Assembly: GCF_034087045.1 (NCBI RefSeq)
Contig: NZ_CP139247.1
Location: 7,404,001-7,468,000, forward strand
Source of the DNA: Chitinophaga sancti
GTDB taxonomy: Bacteria; Bacteroidota; Bacteroidia; Chitinophagales; Chitinophagaceae
Length of the DNA: 64,000 bases
Reading direction: 5' to 3'
How positions within the stretch are numbered: position 1 is the stretch's first letter; each line of letters begins with the position of its first letter. A program made the translations under genes and the position numbers. The notes under the pieces are model-generated. The model had not been told where the DNA came from. It worked only from the letters and a program-made list of their open reading frames with translations, and did no database searches. Of this stretch, positions 27,469 to 34,887 are shown piece by piece.

Positions 27469-28893
27469 CTATTGAAGAATAAGGGGTGCGAATTCAATCA
27501 GGTTATGCAGTCCCTTCTGAAATGGCTGCTCTTTGATACTTGAATTGAGGTAATCGATCACCGGTTGAATAGGCGGAAAATTAAGATGATATTGAAAAGC
27601 CGCATTACTTCTAAACTTTTCATATGTCACAAACTGAGTATCGTCTTCTTCCAATTGTGATAGTTGATAAGTAATGACGCCAGGTTCACTTCTGAATTGT
27701 GGCATTGCTACATGGTAAACATCCTTAAATCGCTGCTGTGTTCCAACCTTTGCACTTACAAACAGCATAATGGTAAGCTGACTGTCTGCTGCATTGGCTG
27801 TTTTACGCCATTGTTGTTTTGAAAGTGGTTCCAGGTCTTTTATAAGTATGCTTTTTATCGGATTCAGCAAAGCCTTTTCAGCTAATTGACTTACTGCCTG
27901 CGATTGAGCGTTACTTTTTGTTTTCATCCATTCTTCAATACTCCCCCACCGCTCTATTACCCAAAGTATGGAAGGATTTTCCCTTTCATAATAGGCTTCT
28001 GCCATAATATTGCTTTCAATATCGATAGCATATGATATGTATTCCGTAATTGCTTCTTTGAACTGGTCCTGGTATTCGGATTTTACTTCATAACGGGTAA
28101 GCCTTGCCACAGCCTGTTGCTGTTGCAAGGCTGATAATACAGCTTCTCCAACAGCTTTGGCCGATTGTGGATTCTGACCTGTAACCACGCGTTGGTCCGT
28201 TACAACATTTGATTGCCAGAGACCTGATTTTTCAAATATGGCCCCCCGCTCTATTAGTTTCGACTCCAGCAGAAAGGGCACAACCTTGTCAAGTTTAACA
28301 GCTACTTCTTCTTCATTGGTAAAGGCATTTATTTTTTTGCCATCAACCAGGTATTGGCCATTGGAAAGCCTGATATTGACAAGTCCTGCCGGGCCATGAC
28401 AAACAGCGCTTACAATGCCTCCGTTCTCATAGATCTTTGCCGCAATGGCAGCTAAAGCTGTATCATCTGCAAGATCCCACATAGCACCATGCCCACCCGC
28501 ATAGTGAATGGCAGCATATTGAGCGGGATCAACTTCGGATGGTTTTCGTGTGTTTTTAATTTTCTCCCTGTAAATAGCATCGTTCCAGAATTTTTTATTG
28601 ACAGCATCCCCCAGGTTGAAACCATCCACAGGTGCCTCTCCTCCTTTGGGACTAACAAAATCAATATCATAGTCAGCATCCGTAAGCACCTCCCAGGGAT
28701 AGGCCACTTCTGATAAATAGAATCCTGTTCTTTCACCAGTATTCCCTTTTTTATCGTGACTGGTTACTACAAATAGAATTTTCTTTTTCATCTTACTTAC
28801 ATTTAGTGCCATTGTATATGAGGTGCTTAACAAGAGAACCGTTATCAATACAAGCACACTATTGGTCTTAAATAGGCAAGCATTTACCCTCAT
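27469..28893 (-). CDS. DJ-1/PfpI (Hsp31-like) fused to two ABM-like domains
   Basis: 474 residues. A hydrophobic start (about 1-30) suggests export or membrane anchoring. Residues about 35-255 are an Hsp31-type DJ-1 domain (KKILFVVTSHDKKGNTGERT, HYAGGHGAMWDL, Cys in AVCHGPAG). Residues about 260-365 and 370-465 resemble antibiotic-biosynthesis-monooxygenase (ABM) dimeric alpha-beta barrels (RYEVKSEYQDQFKEAI; LFVSAKVGTQQRFKDVYH, FVTYEKFRSNAAFQYHL). ABM domains often act on quinones or haem. The combination suggests removal of reactive carbonyls or quinones (inference). An internal Met at KMKKKILF could be a shorter cytoplasmic start. Confidence 0.8.
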   Translation of the reverse strand: MRVNACLFKTNSVLVLITVLLLSTSYTMALNVSKMKKKILFVVTSHDKKGNTGERTGFYLSEVAYPWEVLTDADYDIDFVSPKGGEAPVDGFNLGDAVNKKFWNDAIYREKIKNTRKPSEVDPAQYAAIHYAGGHGAMWDLADDTALAAIAAKIYENGGIVSAVCHGPAGLVNIRLSNGQYLVDGKKINAFTNEEEVAVKLDKVVPFLLESKLIERGAIFEKSGLWQSNVVTDQRVVTGQNPQSAKAVGEAVLSALQQQQAVARLTRYEVKSEYQDQFKEAITEYISYAIDIESNIMAEAYYERENPSILWVIERWGSIEEWMKTKSNAQSQAVSQLAEKALLNPIKSILIKDLEPLSKQQWRKTANAADSQLTIMLFVSAKVGTQQRFKDVYHVAMPQFRSEPGVITYQLSQLEEDDTQFVTYEKFRSNAAFQYHLNFPPIQPVIDYLNSSIKEQPFQKGLHNLIEFAPLILQ

Positions 28894-29033
28894 TTCATTT
28901 TGTTTTTAACGTGTATGAATAAATTGCCAATTCAAAATTAGATGAGTATATATTCTTTAAGAAGTAATCAGATCACTAATAAAGTGTGATTTGAATCACG
29001 GCCAATGATGTGCACCATTAGCCGTGTCCGTTG

Positions 29034-29846
29034 TTATTCCGCTATGCTGAGCAATAGCTTAGACACTTCATGTGGTTGAGAGAGAAATGGGGAATGACTG
29101 GTATTTACTGTAAGGACGGTAGTAATGTGTGCTGCAGCTATCATATTGTCCTGCAGGGCTGGTGAAATAACAATATCCTTCAGTGTTTTGATATATATTT
29201 TTTTAACTGCGCCAAAAGCTGCATCAGTCAACGTAACCTTGTTGGAAAATGGAATGGCTGGCTCTGCACGATAATTATCAATTACCTGTTGTTTAACAGC
29301 GGGCGTACCATCATTGATAAAAAGCCAGGTAAGGCTATCGGCCTTTACATCGAGCGTCAACATGTCGGAAGAGGGAATTAATGAACCGCCCAGTTTAGAA
29401 TCAGGATCAGTGGGCGCCAGATCAGCCAGGGCCTGTCCCGATGCTGGCAGGAAAGCGCCAATGTAAACCAATTGGCTGATTTTGGAAGGGATCATCTCTG
29501 CCACAGCAGTGATCACCATGCCTCCCATGCTGTGCCCAACCAGGATAACTTTTTCATTTACTGTAGCAATGGCAGCTATCACTTTATCCCGGTAAACATC
29601 CAGACTCAATGATTGTGGGGGTGTTTTGTCACTGCCATGCCCCGGAAGTTCAACAACAATTACTTTGTTGCCTTTATTTAAAAGATCAGTACGTACGGCA
29701 TCCCAGACGTAAGACGCCTGCCATGCGCCATGTACCAGTACATAGGTCCTGGGGGTTCTGATAGTATTGTCTCCATTTTTTTTGCAGTCCGCAAATGTGG
29801 AGATCGTGAATGCTGCTGCTAGCAGCAGGGAAATTGTTTTTGTCAT
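29034..29846 (-). CDS. Exported alpha/beta hydrolase
   Basis: 270 residues. The N-terminus MTKTISLLLAAAFTISTFADC fits a lipoprotein or other signal peptide. The fold has YVLVHGAWQASYVWD (oxyanion HG), the nucleophile elbow GHSMGG, and the late His in NTSHSPFLSQP. It belongs to the esterase/salicylate-esterase-like branch (short lid, HGAW motif). Substrate unknown. It is spaced 140 bp from the downstream fusion gene and 384 bp from the upstream one, where a decayed fragment lies. Confidence 0.85.
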   Translation of the reverse strand: MTKTISLLLAAAFTISTFADCKKNGDNTIRTPRTYVLVHGAWQASYVWDAVRTDLLNKGNKVIVVELPGHGSDKTPPQSLSLDVYRDKVIAAIATVNEKVILVGHSMGGMVITAVAEMIPSKISQLVYIGAFLPASGQALADLAPTDPDSKLGGSLIPSSDMLTLDVKADSLTWLFINDGTPAVKQQVIDNYRAEPAIPFSNKVTLTDAAFGAVKKIYIKTLKDIVISPALQDNMIAAAHITTVLTVNTSHSPFLSQPHEVSKLLLSIAE

Positions 29847-29942
29847 CGTTTGTTGTTTTTTTGTGTTGATGTTTCTATATGGGGCGGAATCAGTTTGTAC
29901 ATTACCCGGTTAAGAATCCTTGAGAGCATGGTTGAACTGATT

Positions 29943-30105
29943 AAGCGCCAATAAGTACAATAGCCAATGGGGCGATCAGCGGGTTAGGTTTCAGGGCAAG
30001 TGGTATAAGTCCACAGATGGCCGTTATAGTAATTTACAAAACAAGCAGGAAGCGGGTTTCGAAGGAGATGGCAGCTATTGGGCCGAGCGACACAGCCGCG
30101 TTTCT
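29943..30105 (-). pseudogene. Possible remnant of an RND efflux permease
   Basis: Minus-strand translation reads AAVSLGPIAAISFETRFLLVL, stop, ITITAICGLIPLAL, then NPLIAPLAIVLIGA and a stop. The second part resembles the cytoplasmic-loop and following membrane segment near the end of AcrB-type pumps. It is short and interrupted, in an otherwise empty 384-bp gap. Moderate match at best. Confidence 0.35.
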
Positions 30106-30230
30106 GCGTAAAATATTCGCTGTTTGAAAGGAAAGTTTCCATAGTATGTCCTGGCCCTCACCAAAGAGACTGACTATAATATTGGCTTCCAGCGGCTTCC
30201 ATCTCTTATTTAATTGGATAATATTGCGCG

Positions 30231-32459
30231 TTAACCGAAGTCGTCCATATTTATTTTGTCAATGGGAACACCTTCCCGGATCAATAACTGCTTCATTGAA
30301 GCCAGGAAGGGAGAAGTGCCCACTAAGTAATAATCATATTGCAGCAGGTCATTCAAATGATATTTTAGCAGATCAATATCGATCCTCTTGCTGGTTGAAG
30401 TAATGACAGGTAGATAGGTGTAATTTTTTATTTTTGTATTTTCCAGCTCCCGTTGATATGCTGCGGATGCTATTGTTCTATTGGAATTAAAAAGATAGAC
30501 CTTGCTTTTAAATTGTTTCTTTTTCAGTTCCTTTAGCATGGGAAGGACGGGGGTTATGCCGATGCCACAAATAAGGAATACGATGTGCCCCATGCCTGGT
30601 TTCAACAGAAAATTACCGCAGGGCCCAAAGATGGTGACTTCCTCCTCTATCTCCATTTGTAAACAGGAGTTTTTAAAGCTGCTTTCACTTACTCTCATGG
30701 CAAAACGAAGGGTGGGTTCGTCGGGATGAGAGACTATAGAGAGTGAACGAAAGGGAAGATCCAACTCGATATTCTTTGGTTTATTCAGACGAAGAATGGC
30801 GTATTGTCCTGGCTTATGGTAAAATCCTGGTGGTTTCTCAAAGGTCAGCTCTATACTGTTTTCCGCGATTACCTGCGTTGTCAATAATTTGACGATCCTG
30901 CTATCTTCCATTAACTGTTTGTTATAAGTTTGCCATTTGATCGCTTTATTCATAGACGTGGCAGCCCAATATCCGCCGGAGATGGCCCCGGTAAATCCGC
31001 CGCCGGGAAAAGACCATGCTGAAGCGAAATACATATTTCTAACAGGAGATCTTGCGGGAATTCTTTTTATACCCGATTGTGAAGGGCGCTGTGCGTAACC
31101 ATAAGGTGTACCATTGGGATTAAGTGTATACCGTTGAATAGTTCTGGCGGTACCTACTTCATAAAAAATGATATGCTGAAGAATGCCGGGGTAATAGGTC
31201 TCCAGTCTTTTTAAAAAGAGCTGTGCAACCTGTTCCTTTTTGTTTTTATAGGCCAGTTCATCCAAACTTTCCCACTCCGATAAATAATCGGCTGCGCAGA
31301 TCACGCCAAAGCTTTTGCCTGCAGGTGTAATGCCGGAGTCGATCTGGCTGTAATCGACAAATACAAAAGATTTATTCCCCCAGTCTCCAATGTTGTTGGC
31401 TTTAATGTCTTTCAGCTGGTTGATTCCTTCGCCCTGAATAAAAGTGGAATAATGTTGTACCCCAAATTGTTTCAGATCAATATCGAAACCTATGTAAATT
31501 GAAATAAGCGAGCAGGATGCTTCCAGATCTTTCGTTTTGTTTTTCAATGATTGTCTATAGGGTTCGGGGATCATCTTTATAGCACATGGTATGGCCGCGT
31601 TCACAACAATGGCATCTGCATAAATGGTGACAGGTTCCAGCGAATCATTGAAAGCATCGCGGTATTGCACACCGGTAGCCCTGCCATTTTCAACCAGGAT
31701 ATTTTCTGCTTTCTTACCTACCAATACCTGTCCGCCATTCTTTTCAATAAAGGAGGTAAGGTAATCGGAAAGATTTTGTGAGCCGCCCTTGATATAATAG
31801 CCACCACCGGTTATATAACCAGCTTGTGCAATAGCAAAATGTAATAACGATAAATTGTATGGATCATCACCATAATACAAAACGTTGGCAGTAAGCACCA
31901 GTTTAAGCTGTTCATCGGTGATGTGTTTGTCAAGCCAATCGCCGCAACTGAGGTTTATTGACTTGAAAATATTTGAGTACAGAACAGGTATAAATGGATA
32001 GATCAGTGTCATCTTCCACTTTTCTTTGGGCATCCGGTAAATTTCATCGAGCACATTGGTCATCAGTCTGAAAAAAGCCTGAATACCTTTTGTTTCGTGA
32101 GGAAATTTTTCTATCAGGGCCTGTTGAGCGCGTGCTGTGCCATGTGGAAAGGTGAATTTGGTAGCTGCAGAGCTTACATGAAAGAGCTCTGGCACCTGAA
32201 CAAATTGTATAAACTTGTTTATGTCAAGCAGACCGAATACTTCAGCTTTGATATCTTTATCATGAAAGCCGTTCATCTCGTGTAACCCTACTTCCATGAT
32301 AAAATCCTTGCGCTTGAAGTTAGTGGCGCATCCCCCAGGTATATAGTGCTGCTCAAGGACCAGCACCTTCTTTCCCAATTTTGCTAACGTGGCGCCGGCT
32401 GTCAAACCACCCAGTCCGCTTCCTATAATTACTGCATTGAATTTATTGATCGCATCCAT
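30231..32459 (-). CDS. CrtISO/retinol-saturase-like FAD oxidoreductase fused to a ferredoxin-reductase domain
   Basis: 742 residues. Residues 1-505 are a phytoene-desaturase/CrtISO/retinol-saturase-type flavoprotein: FAD site VIIGSGLGGLTAGATLAKLG, then IPGGCATNFKRKDF, and the C-terminal NMYFASAWSFPGGGFTGAI. Residues about 515-742 are a ferredoxin-NADP-reductase module: FAD motif RSLSIVS, NAD motif CGIGITPVLPML and the ending YYLVGTSP to MDDFG. So one chain may pass electrons from NAD(P)H through one flavin to another and saturate or isomerise a lipid double bond (inference). It has 36 bp to the CMD-like gene upstream. I know of no well-studied protein with this pairing. Confidence 0.85.
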   Translation of the reverse strand: MDAINKFNAVIIGSGLGGLTAGATLAKLGKKVLVLEQHYIPGGCATNFKRKDFIMEVGLHEMNGFHDKDIKAEVFGLLDINKFIQFVQVPELFHVSSAATKFTFPHGTARAQQALIEKFPHETKGIQAFFRLMTNVLDEIYRMPKEKWKMTLIYPFIPVLYSNIFKSINLSCGDWLDKHITDEQLKLVLTANVLYYGDDPYNLSLLHFAIAQAGYITGGGYYIKGGSQNLSDYLTSFIEKNGGQVLVGKKAENILVENGRATGVQYRDAFNDSLEPVTIYADAIVVNAAIPCAIKMIPEPYRQSLKNKTKDLEASCSLISIYIGFDIDLKQFGVQHYSTFIQGEGINQLKDIKANNIGDWGNKSFVFVDYSQIDSGITPAGKSFGVICAADYLSEWESLDELAYKNKKEQVAQLFLKRLETYYPGILQHIIFYEVGTARTIQRYTLNPNGTPYGYAQRPSQSGIKRIPARSPVRNMYFASAWSFPGGGFTGAISGGYWAATSMNKAIKWQTYNKQLMEDSRIVKLLTTQVIAENSIELTFEKPPGFYHKPGQYAILRLNKPKNIELDLPFRSLSIVSHPDEPTLRFAMRVSESSFKNSCLQMEIEEEVTIFGPCGNFLLKPGMGHIVFLICGIGITPVLPMLKELKKKQFKSKVYLFNSNRTIASAAYQRELENTKIKNYTYLPVITSTSKRIDIDLLKYHLNDLLQYDYYLVGTSPFLASMKQLLIREGVPIDKINMDDFG

Positions 32460-32495
32460 ATTTTGGCAATTGTTGCAGTGGAAGTATTTTTTATT

Positions 32496-33065
32496 TTATC
32501 CATTACTTTCAGGCGCAGGCATGTCAAATCCATTTAATACCGTTGCAATGAGGCAATAGCCGCTGATGAGAAAAATGAGCTCTCCGGTTTCATTTTGCCC
32601 AAGCACCTTGACAGCCTGATTATAGGTTGAAGCGGGAACGACATGGCCTTTAACCAATGCTGATGCTACGTCATGTGCGATCGCTTCCTGCTCGTTTAAA
32701 CCTTCCGGGCGGCCACCTGCAGCCAATGCTGCGATAATACCTGTTGAAATACCAAAGGCCTCCGCCATGATCTCATGCGCATATAGCTCAAAGCGGGAAC
32801 CAAAGGCACTGCCTACCGTTAGGATGGCCACTTCACGCACTGTTTTCGGAAGTGTTGCGTGATTATCTAACGATTTCAAAAATGTTAGTGCAGGTATGCC
32901 AAATTGCGGAAAATGTAACATGGGCGGAAACGGACCCAATAGTGCCCCCTCGCTATTGATCATTATGACCGGGCCCTGGCTTCTGGTGATCAAATTTGCG
33001 ATCTCATCATGTACATATCGGAGTTCGGGACTAAGTGTATGAGGTGGCAACGGTTGTAAGCGCAT
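32496..33065 (-). CDS. Carboxymuconolactone decarboxylase/AhpD-like protein
   Basis: 189 residues. The CMD fold is seen in LPKTVREVAILTVGSAFGS and FELYAHEIMAEAFGI. In true AhpD peroxidase partners a CxxC sits in this helix; here only the His of YAHE is present, so peroxiredoxin-like chemistry is doubtful and a decarboxylase, isomerase or uncharacterised role is more likely. Tightly packed in the operon (17 bp to the cupin gene, 36 bp to the fusion). Confidence 0.8.
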   Translation of the reverse strand: MRLQPLPPHTLSPELRYVHDEIANLITRSQGPVIMINSEGALLGPFPPMLHFPQFGIPALTFLKSLDNHATLPKTVREVAILTVGSAFGSRFELYAHEIMAEAFGISTGIIAALAAGGRPEGLNEQEAIAHDVASALVKGHVVPASTYNQAVKVLGQNETGELIFLISGYCLIATVLNGFDMPAPESNG

Positions 33066-33082
33066 GATGTTGTTTTTATGTT

Positions 33083-33652
33083 CTAAAGAAGTTCTTTGGT
33101 GAATTCACCGTCGATAAGAATAAAAGCCATACGGCAAGGAAGTCCCGACCGGTTTGCCCAGGCATGGTTGGTACCACGTTGAATGATAATGTTGCCGGCT
33201 TTGATAATTACTTCATCCTGGTCAACTATCAATGTCATTTCCCCCTCCAGCACAATACCATAATCAATCGTCGCCGTGCGGTGCATCAAAGGATGAGGTG
33301 CACCCAGTCCTGCTTTCGAAGCAGCTTCGCCACCCATTGCTTTAAAGTGCGAACCGGCTTCTTCTTTCGTAAGATTTCGGATCTCTTCCCCTTCTGGTGG
33401 AAAATCAATAACCCTGATACGGGTACCATTTTTAGGAGGTCCCAATACCAGGCTGGTTTCTTCCGGATCGCCGGAAACAGGATCAATCAGTGCGGGTGAT
33501 TGGCGGGTATTCCATACTTCGTGAAACTTTGCGCCGCCTGGTCCTCCAATCATATACGTTTGACCGGGTGAAGCGTCTGACACGATAATTGCTTTCCCAT
33601 CTGCGTTATGACCTGTTACGATACGTCTGACTGTTTTTTGTTGCTGATCCAT
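33083..33652 (-). CDS. Cupin-domain protein
   Basis: 189 residues from the ATG at 33652 (MDQQQKTVRRIVTGHNADG). The in-frame ATG at 33691 would overlap the 2TM gene by 17 bp and adds 13 non-family residues. One cupin barrel occupies the C-terminal half: TATIDYGIVLEGEMTLIVDQ, then IIIQRGTNHAWANRSG. The His pair and Glu could bind a metal. Similar cupins occur beside aromatic- or quinone-modifying enzymes. Operon spacing is short on both sides. Confidence 0.85.
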   Translation of the reverse strand: MDQQQKTVRRIVTGHNADGKAIIVSDASPGQTYMIGGPGGAKFHEVWNTRQSPALIDPVSGDPEETSLVLGPPKNGTRIRVIDFPPEGEEIRNLTKEEAGSHFKAMGGEAASKAGLGAPHPLMHRTATIDYGIVLEGEMTLIVDQDEVIIKAGNIIIQRGTNHAWANRSGLPCRMAFILIDGEFTKELL

Positions 33653-33674
33653 GAATGTAGTTTTTAGATGTTCA

Positions 33675-33869
33675 TTAATTTTTAAAAACAAAAACGCCCA
33701 GGTAGTGAAACAGGACGCCTATTGCCCATGCCGGTGTTGACCATAAAGGCCATGGATAAGTGCGGTCGGTCAGATACCACACTATCCAGATGGCGGGTGT
33801 GGTCAATAAGAAAACGATCAGATGGATCCTGAAACCTTTTTTGGGGGATATCGGATGTGACATACGCAT
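33675..33869 (-). CDS. Small membrane protein with 2TM domain
   Basis: 64 residues with two hydrophobic helices (IHLIVFLLTTPAIWIVWYL and TPAWAIGVLFHYLGVFVF), as in the 2TM family often fused or linked to regulators. First gene of the 33869-to-30231 set; the cupin gene starts 22 bp after it. Probably an inner-membrane protein of unknown role. Confidence 0.7.
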   Translation of the reverse strand: MRMSHPISPKKGFRIHLIVFLLTTPAIWIVWYLTDRTYPWPLWSTPAWAIGVLFHYLGVFVFKN

Positions 33870-33971
33870 TAATTTTCTGATGTGATGTATAGGATTTTGT
33901 ATAACAACTTTTGTGAAATAAAATTACTATCATCACAGTTGGAGACGAGGACGCCTGCTCACTATTTGGAT

Positions 33972-34008
33972 GTGAGTAGACTCACTATTGCCGGGTGAGT
34001 CTACTCAC
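33972..34008. promoter_or_regulatory. Two tandem Crp/Fnr-type operators
   Basis: GTGAGTAGACTCAC (33972-33985) and GTGAGTCTACTCAC (33995-34008) are perfect 12-of-14 palindromes with centres 23 bp apart. Each contains GTGA-N6-TCAC, the Crp half-site arrangement. They lie 103-139 bp upstream of the 2TM-cupin-CMD-fusion operon and just past the terminator of the adjacent Crp/Fnr gene. A wider CCTGCT/AGCAGG pair (33954-34019) encloses both. Confidence 0.75.
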
Positions 34009-34028
34009 TCATAAGCAGGGAGCTGATT

Positions 34029-34074
34029 AAAAAAGATGAGGGAGTATCAGTATCAATACTCCCTCATCTTTTTT
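34029..34074 (-). terminator. Terminator of the Crp/Fnr gene
   Basis: AAAAAAGATGAGGGAGTAT pairs with ATACTCCCTCATCTTTTTT around an 8-base loop. A 19-bp stem with A/T runs on both sides makes it strong and possibly bidirectional. Confidence 0.9.
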
Positions 34075-34092
34075 AATCACAATCTAAAAGAC

Positions 34093-34662
34093 TTACTTAT
34101 GGTTAGTATATAACCTGCTTAGCGTTTCGCGGCGCAGGCCAAGAAACTCGGCGATCATTTTTTTGGGTATTTGTTGTATTAAGACGGGATATAATTTTGC
34201 AAATTCTTCATATCTTTTTTGGGGTGCATTGCAAAGCAACATTTTGATCCGTAGCTGCAGGGCAATAAACCCCCTGGTCATTTTCATCCTGAAAAAATGT
34301 TCCATTTTGTGCAGCTCTGCAGCCAGCTTTTCTCTGCCATAAAGACTGAGGCATAATACTTCACCTGGCACTAAACATTCAAGGTACATGCTTGCCGGCT
34401 TCTGGTTAAAATAGGAATTATAGTCAGACATCCACCAGTTCTCCTGGGCAAACATGCAAACATATTCCCTTCCCTGATCGTCGGAATAAAATACTCTATA
34501 TATGCCAGAGAGCACCAGGTACTCGTATTTAACATCATCTCCTTCCTGTATCAGGTATTGATTCTTGCGTACTCTTTTTAATGTAAAGAACGATTTGATG
34601 AATTCAAATTCTTCATCGTTAATGGGTGTTATTTCTTCAATGTGTAACCTCAATCTGTTCAT
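34093..34662 (-). CDS. Crp/Fnr-family transcriptional regulator
   Basis: 189 residues. An N-terminal cyclic-nucleotide-binding-like barrel (KNQYLIQEGDDVKYEYLVLS, REYVCMFAQENWW) is followed by a short dimer helix and an abbreviated DNA-binding domain ending IPKKMIAEFLGLRRETLSRL. The recognition helix has RETLSR, which fits RETxxR of Crp, whose Arg and Glu contact GTGA. No Cys cluster for an iron-sulfur centre is seen, so it is not an Fnr-like oxygen sensor. The barrel ligand is unknown. It sits beside tandem GTGA-N6-TCAC sites and probably controls the adjacent operon. Confidence 0.88.
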   Translation of the reverse strand: MNRLRLHIEEITPINDEEFEFIKSFFTLKRVRKNQYLIQEGDDVKYEYLVLSGIYRVFYSDDQGREYVCMFAQENWWMSDYNSYFNQKPASMYLECLVPGEVLCLSLYGREKLAAELHKMEHFFRMKMTRGFIALQLRIKMLLCNAPQKRYEEFAKLYPVLIQQIPKKMIAEFLGLRRETLSRLYTNHK

Positions 34663-34827
34663 GTTATCAGGTCTATATAATATTTTAAAGTGATACTAAC
34701 TCCAAGTGACGCCATTTGCATGCCATTTAATCCAGATAGTATGAACAGGATATTTTTATTCACAACGAATTGAAAATGAAAGTTTTAATACTCTTATAAT
34801 GAGGGGTACTTACAAACAAAGACAAAC

Positions 34828-34856
34828 AGCCACCTCCAATTTTTTTGGAGGTGGCT
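34828..34856 (-). terminator. Terminator of the sigma-54 activator gene
   Basis: AGCCACCTCCAA and TTGGAGGTGGCT form a 12-bp stem with a short loop, 32 bp past the stop codon, with T-rich sequence after it on the minus strand. Confidence 0.8.
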
Positions 34857-34887
34857 ACAAGAAGTCTAAAAATATTGGAGTTGGCCT

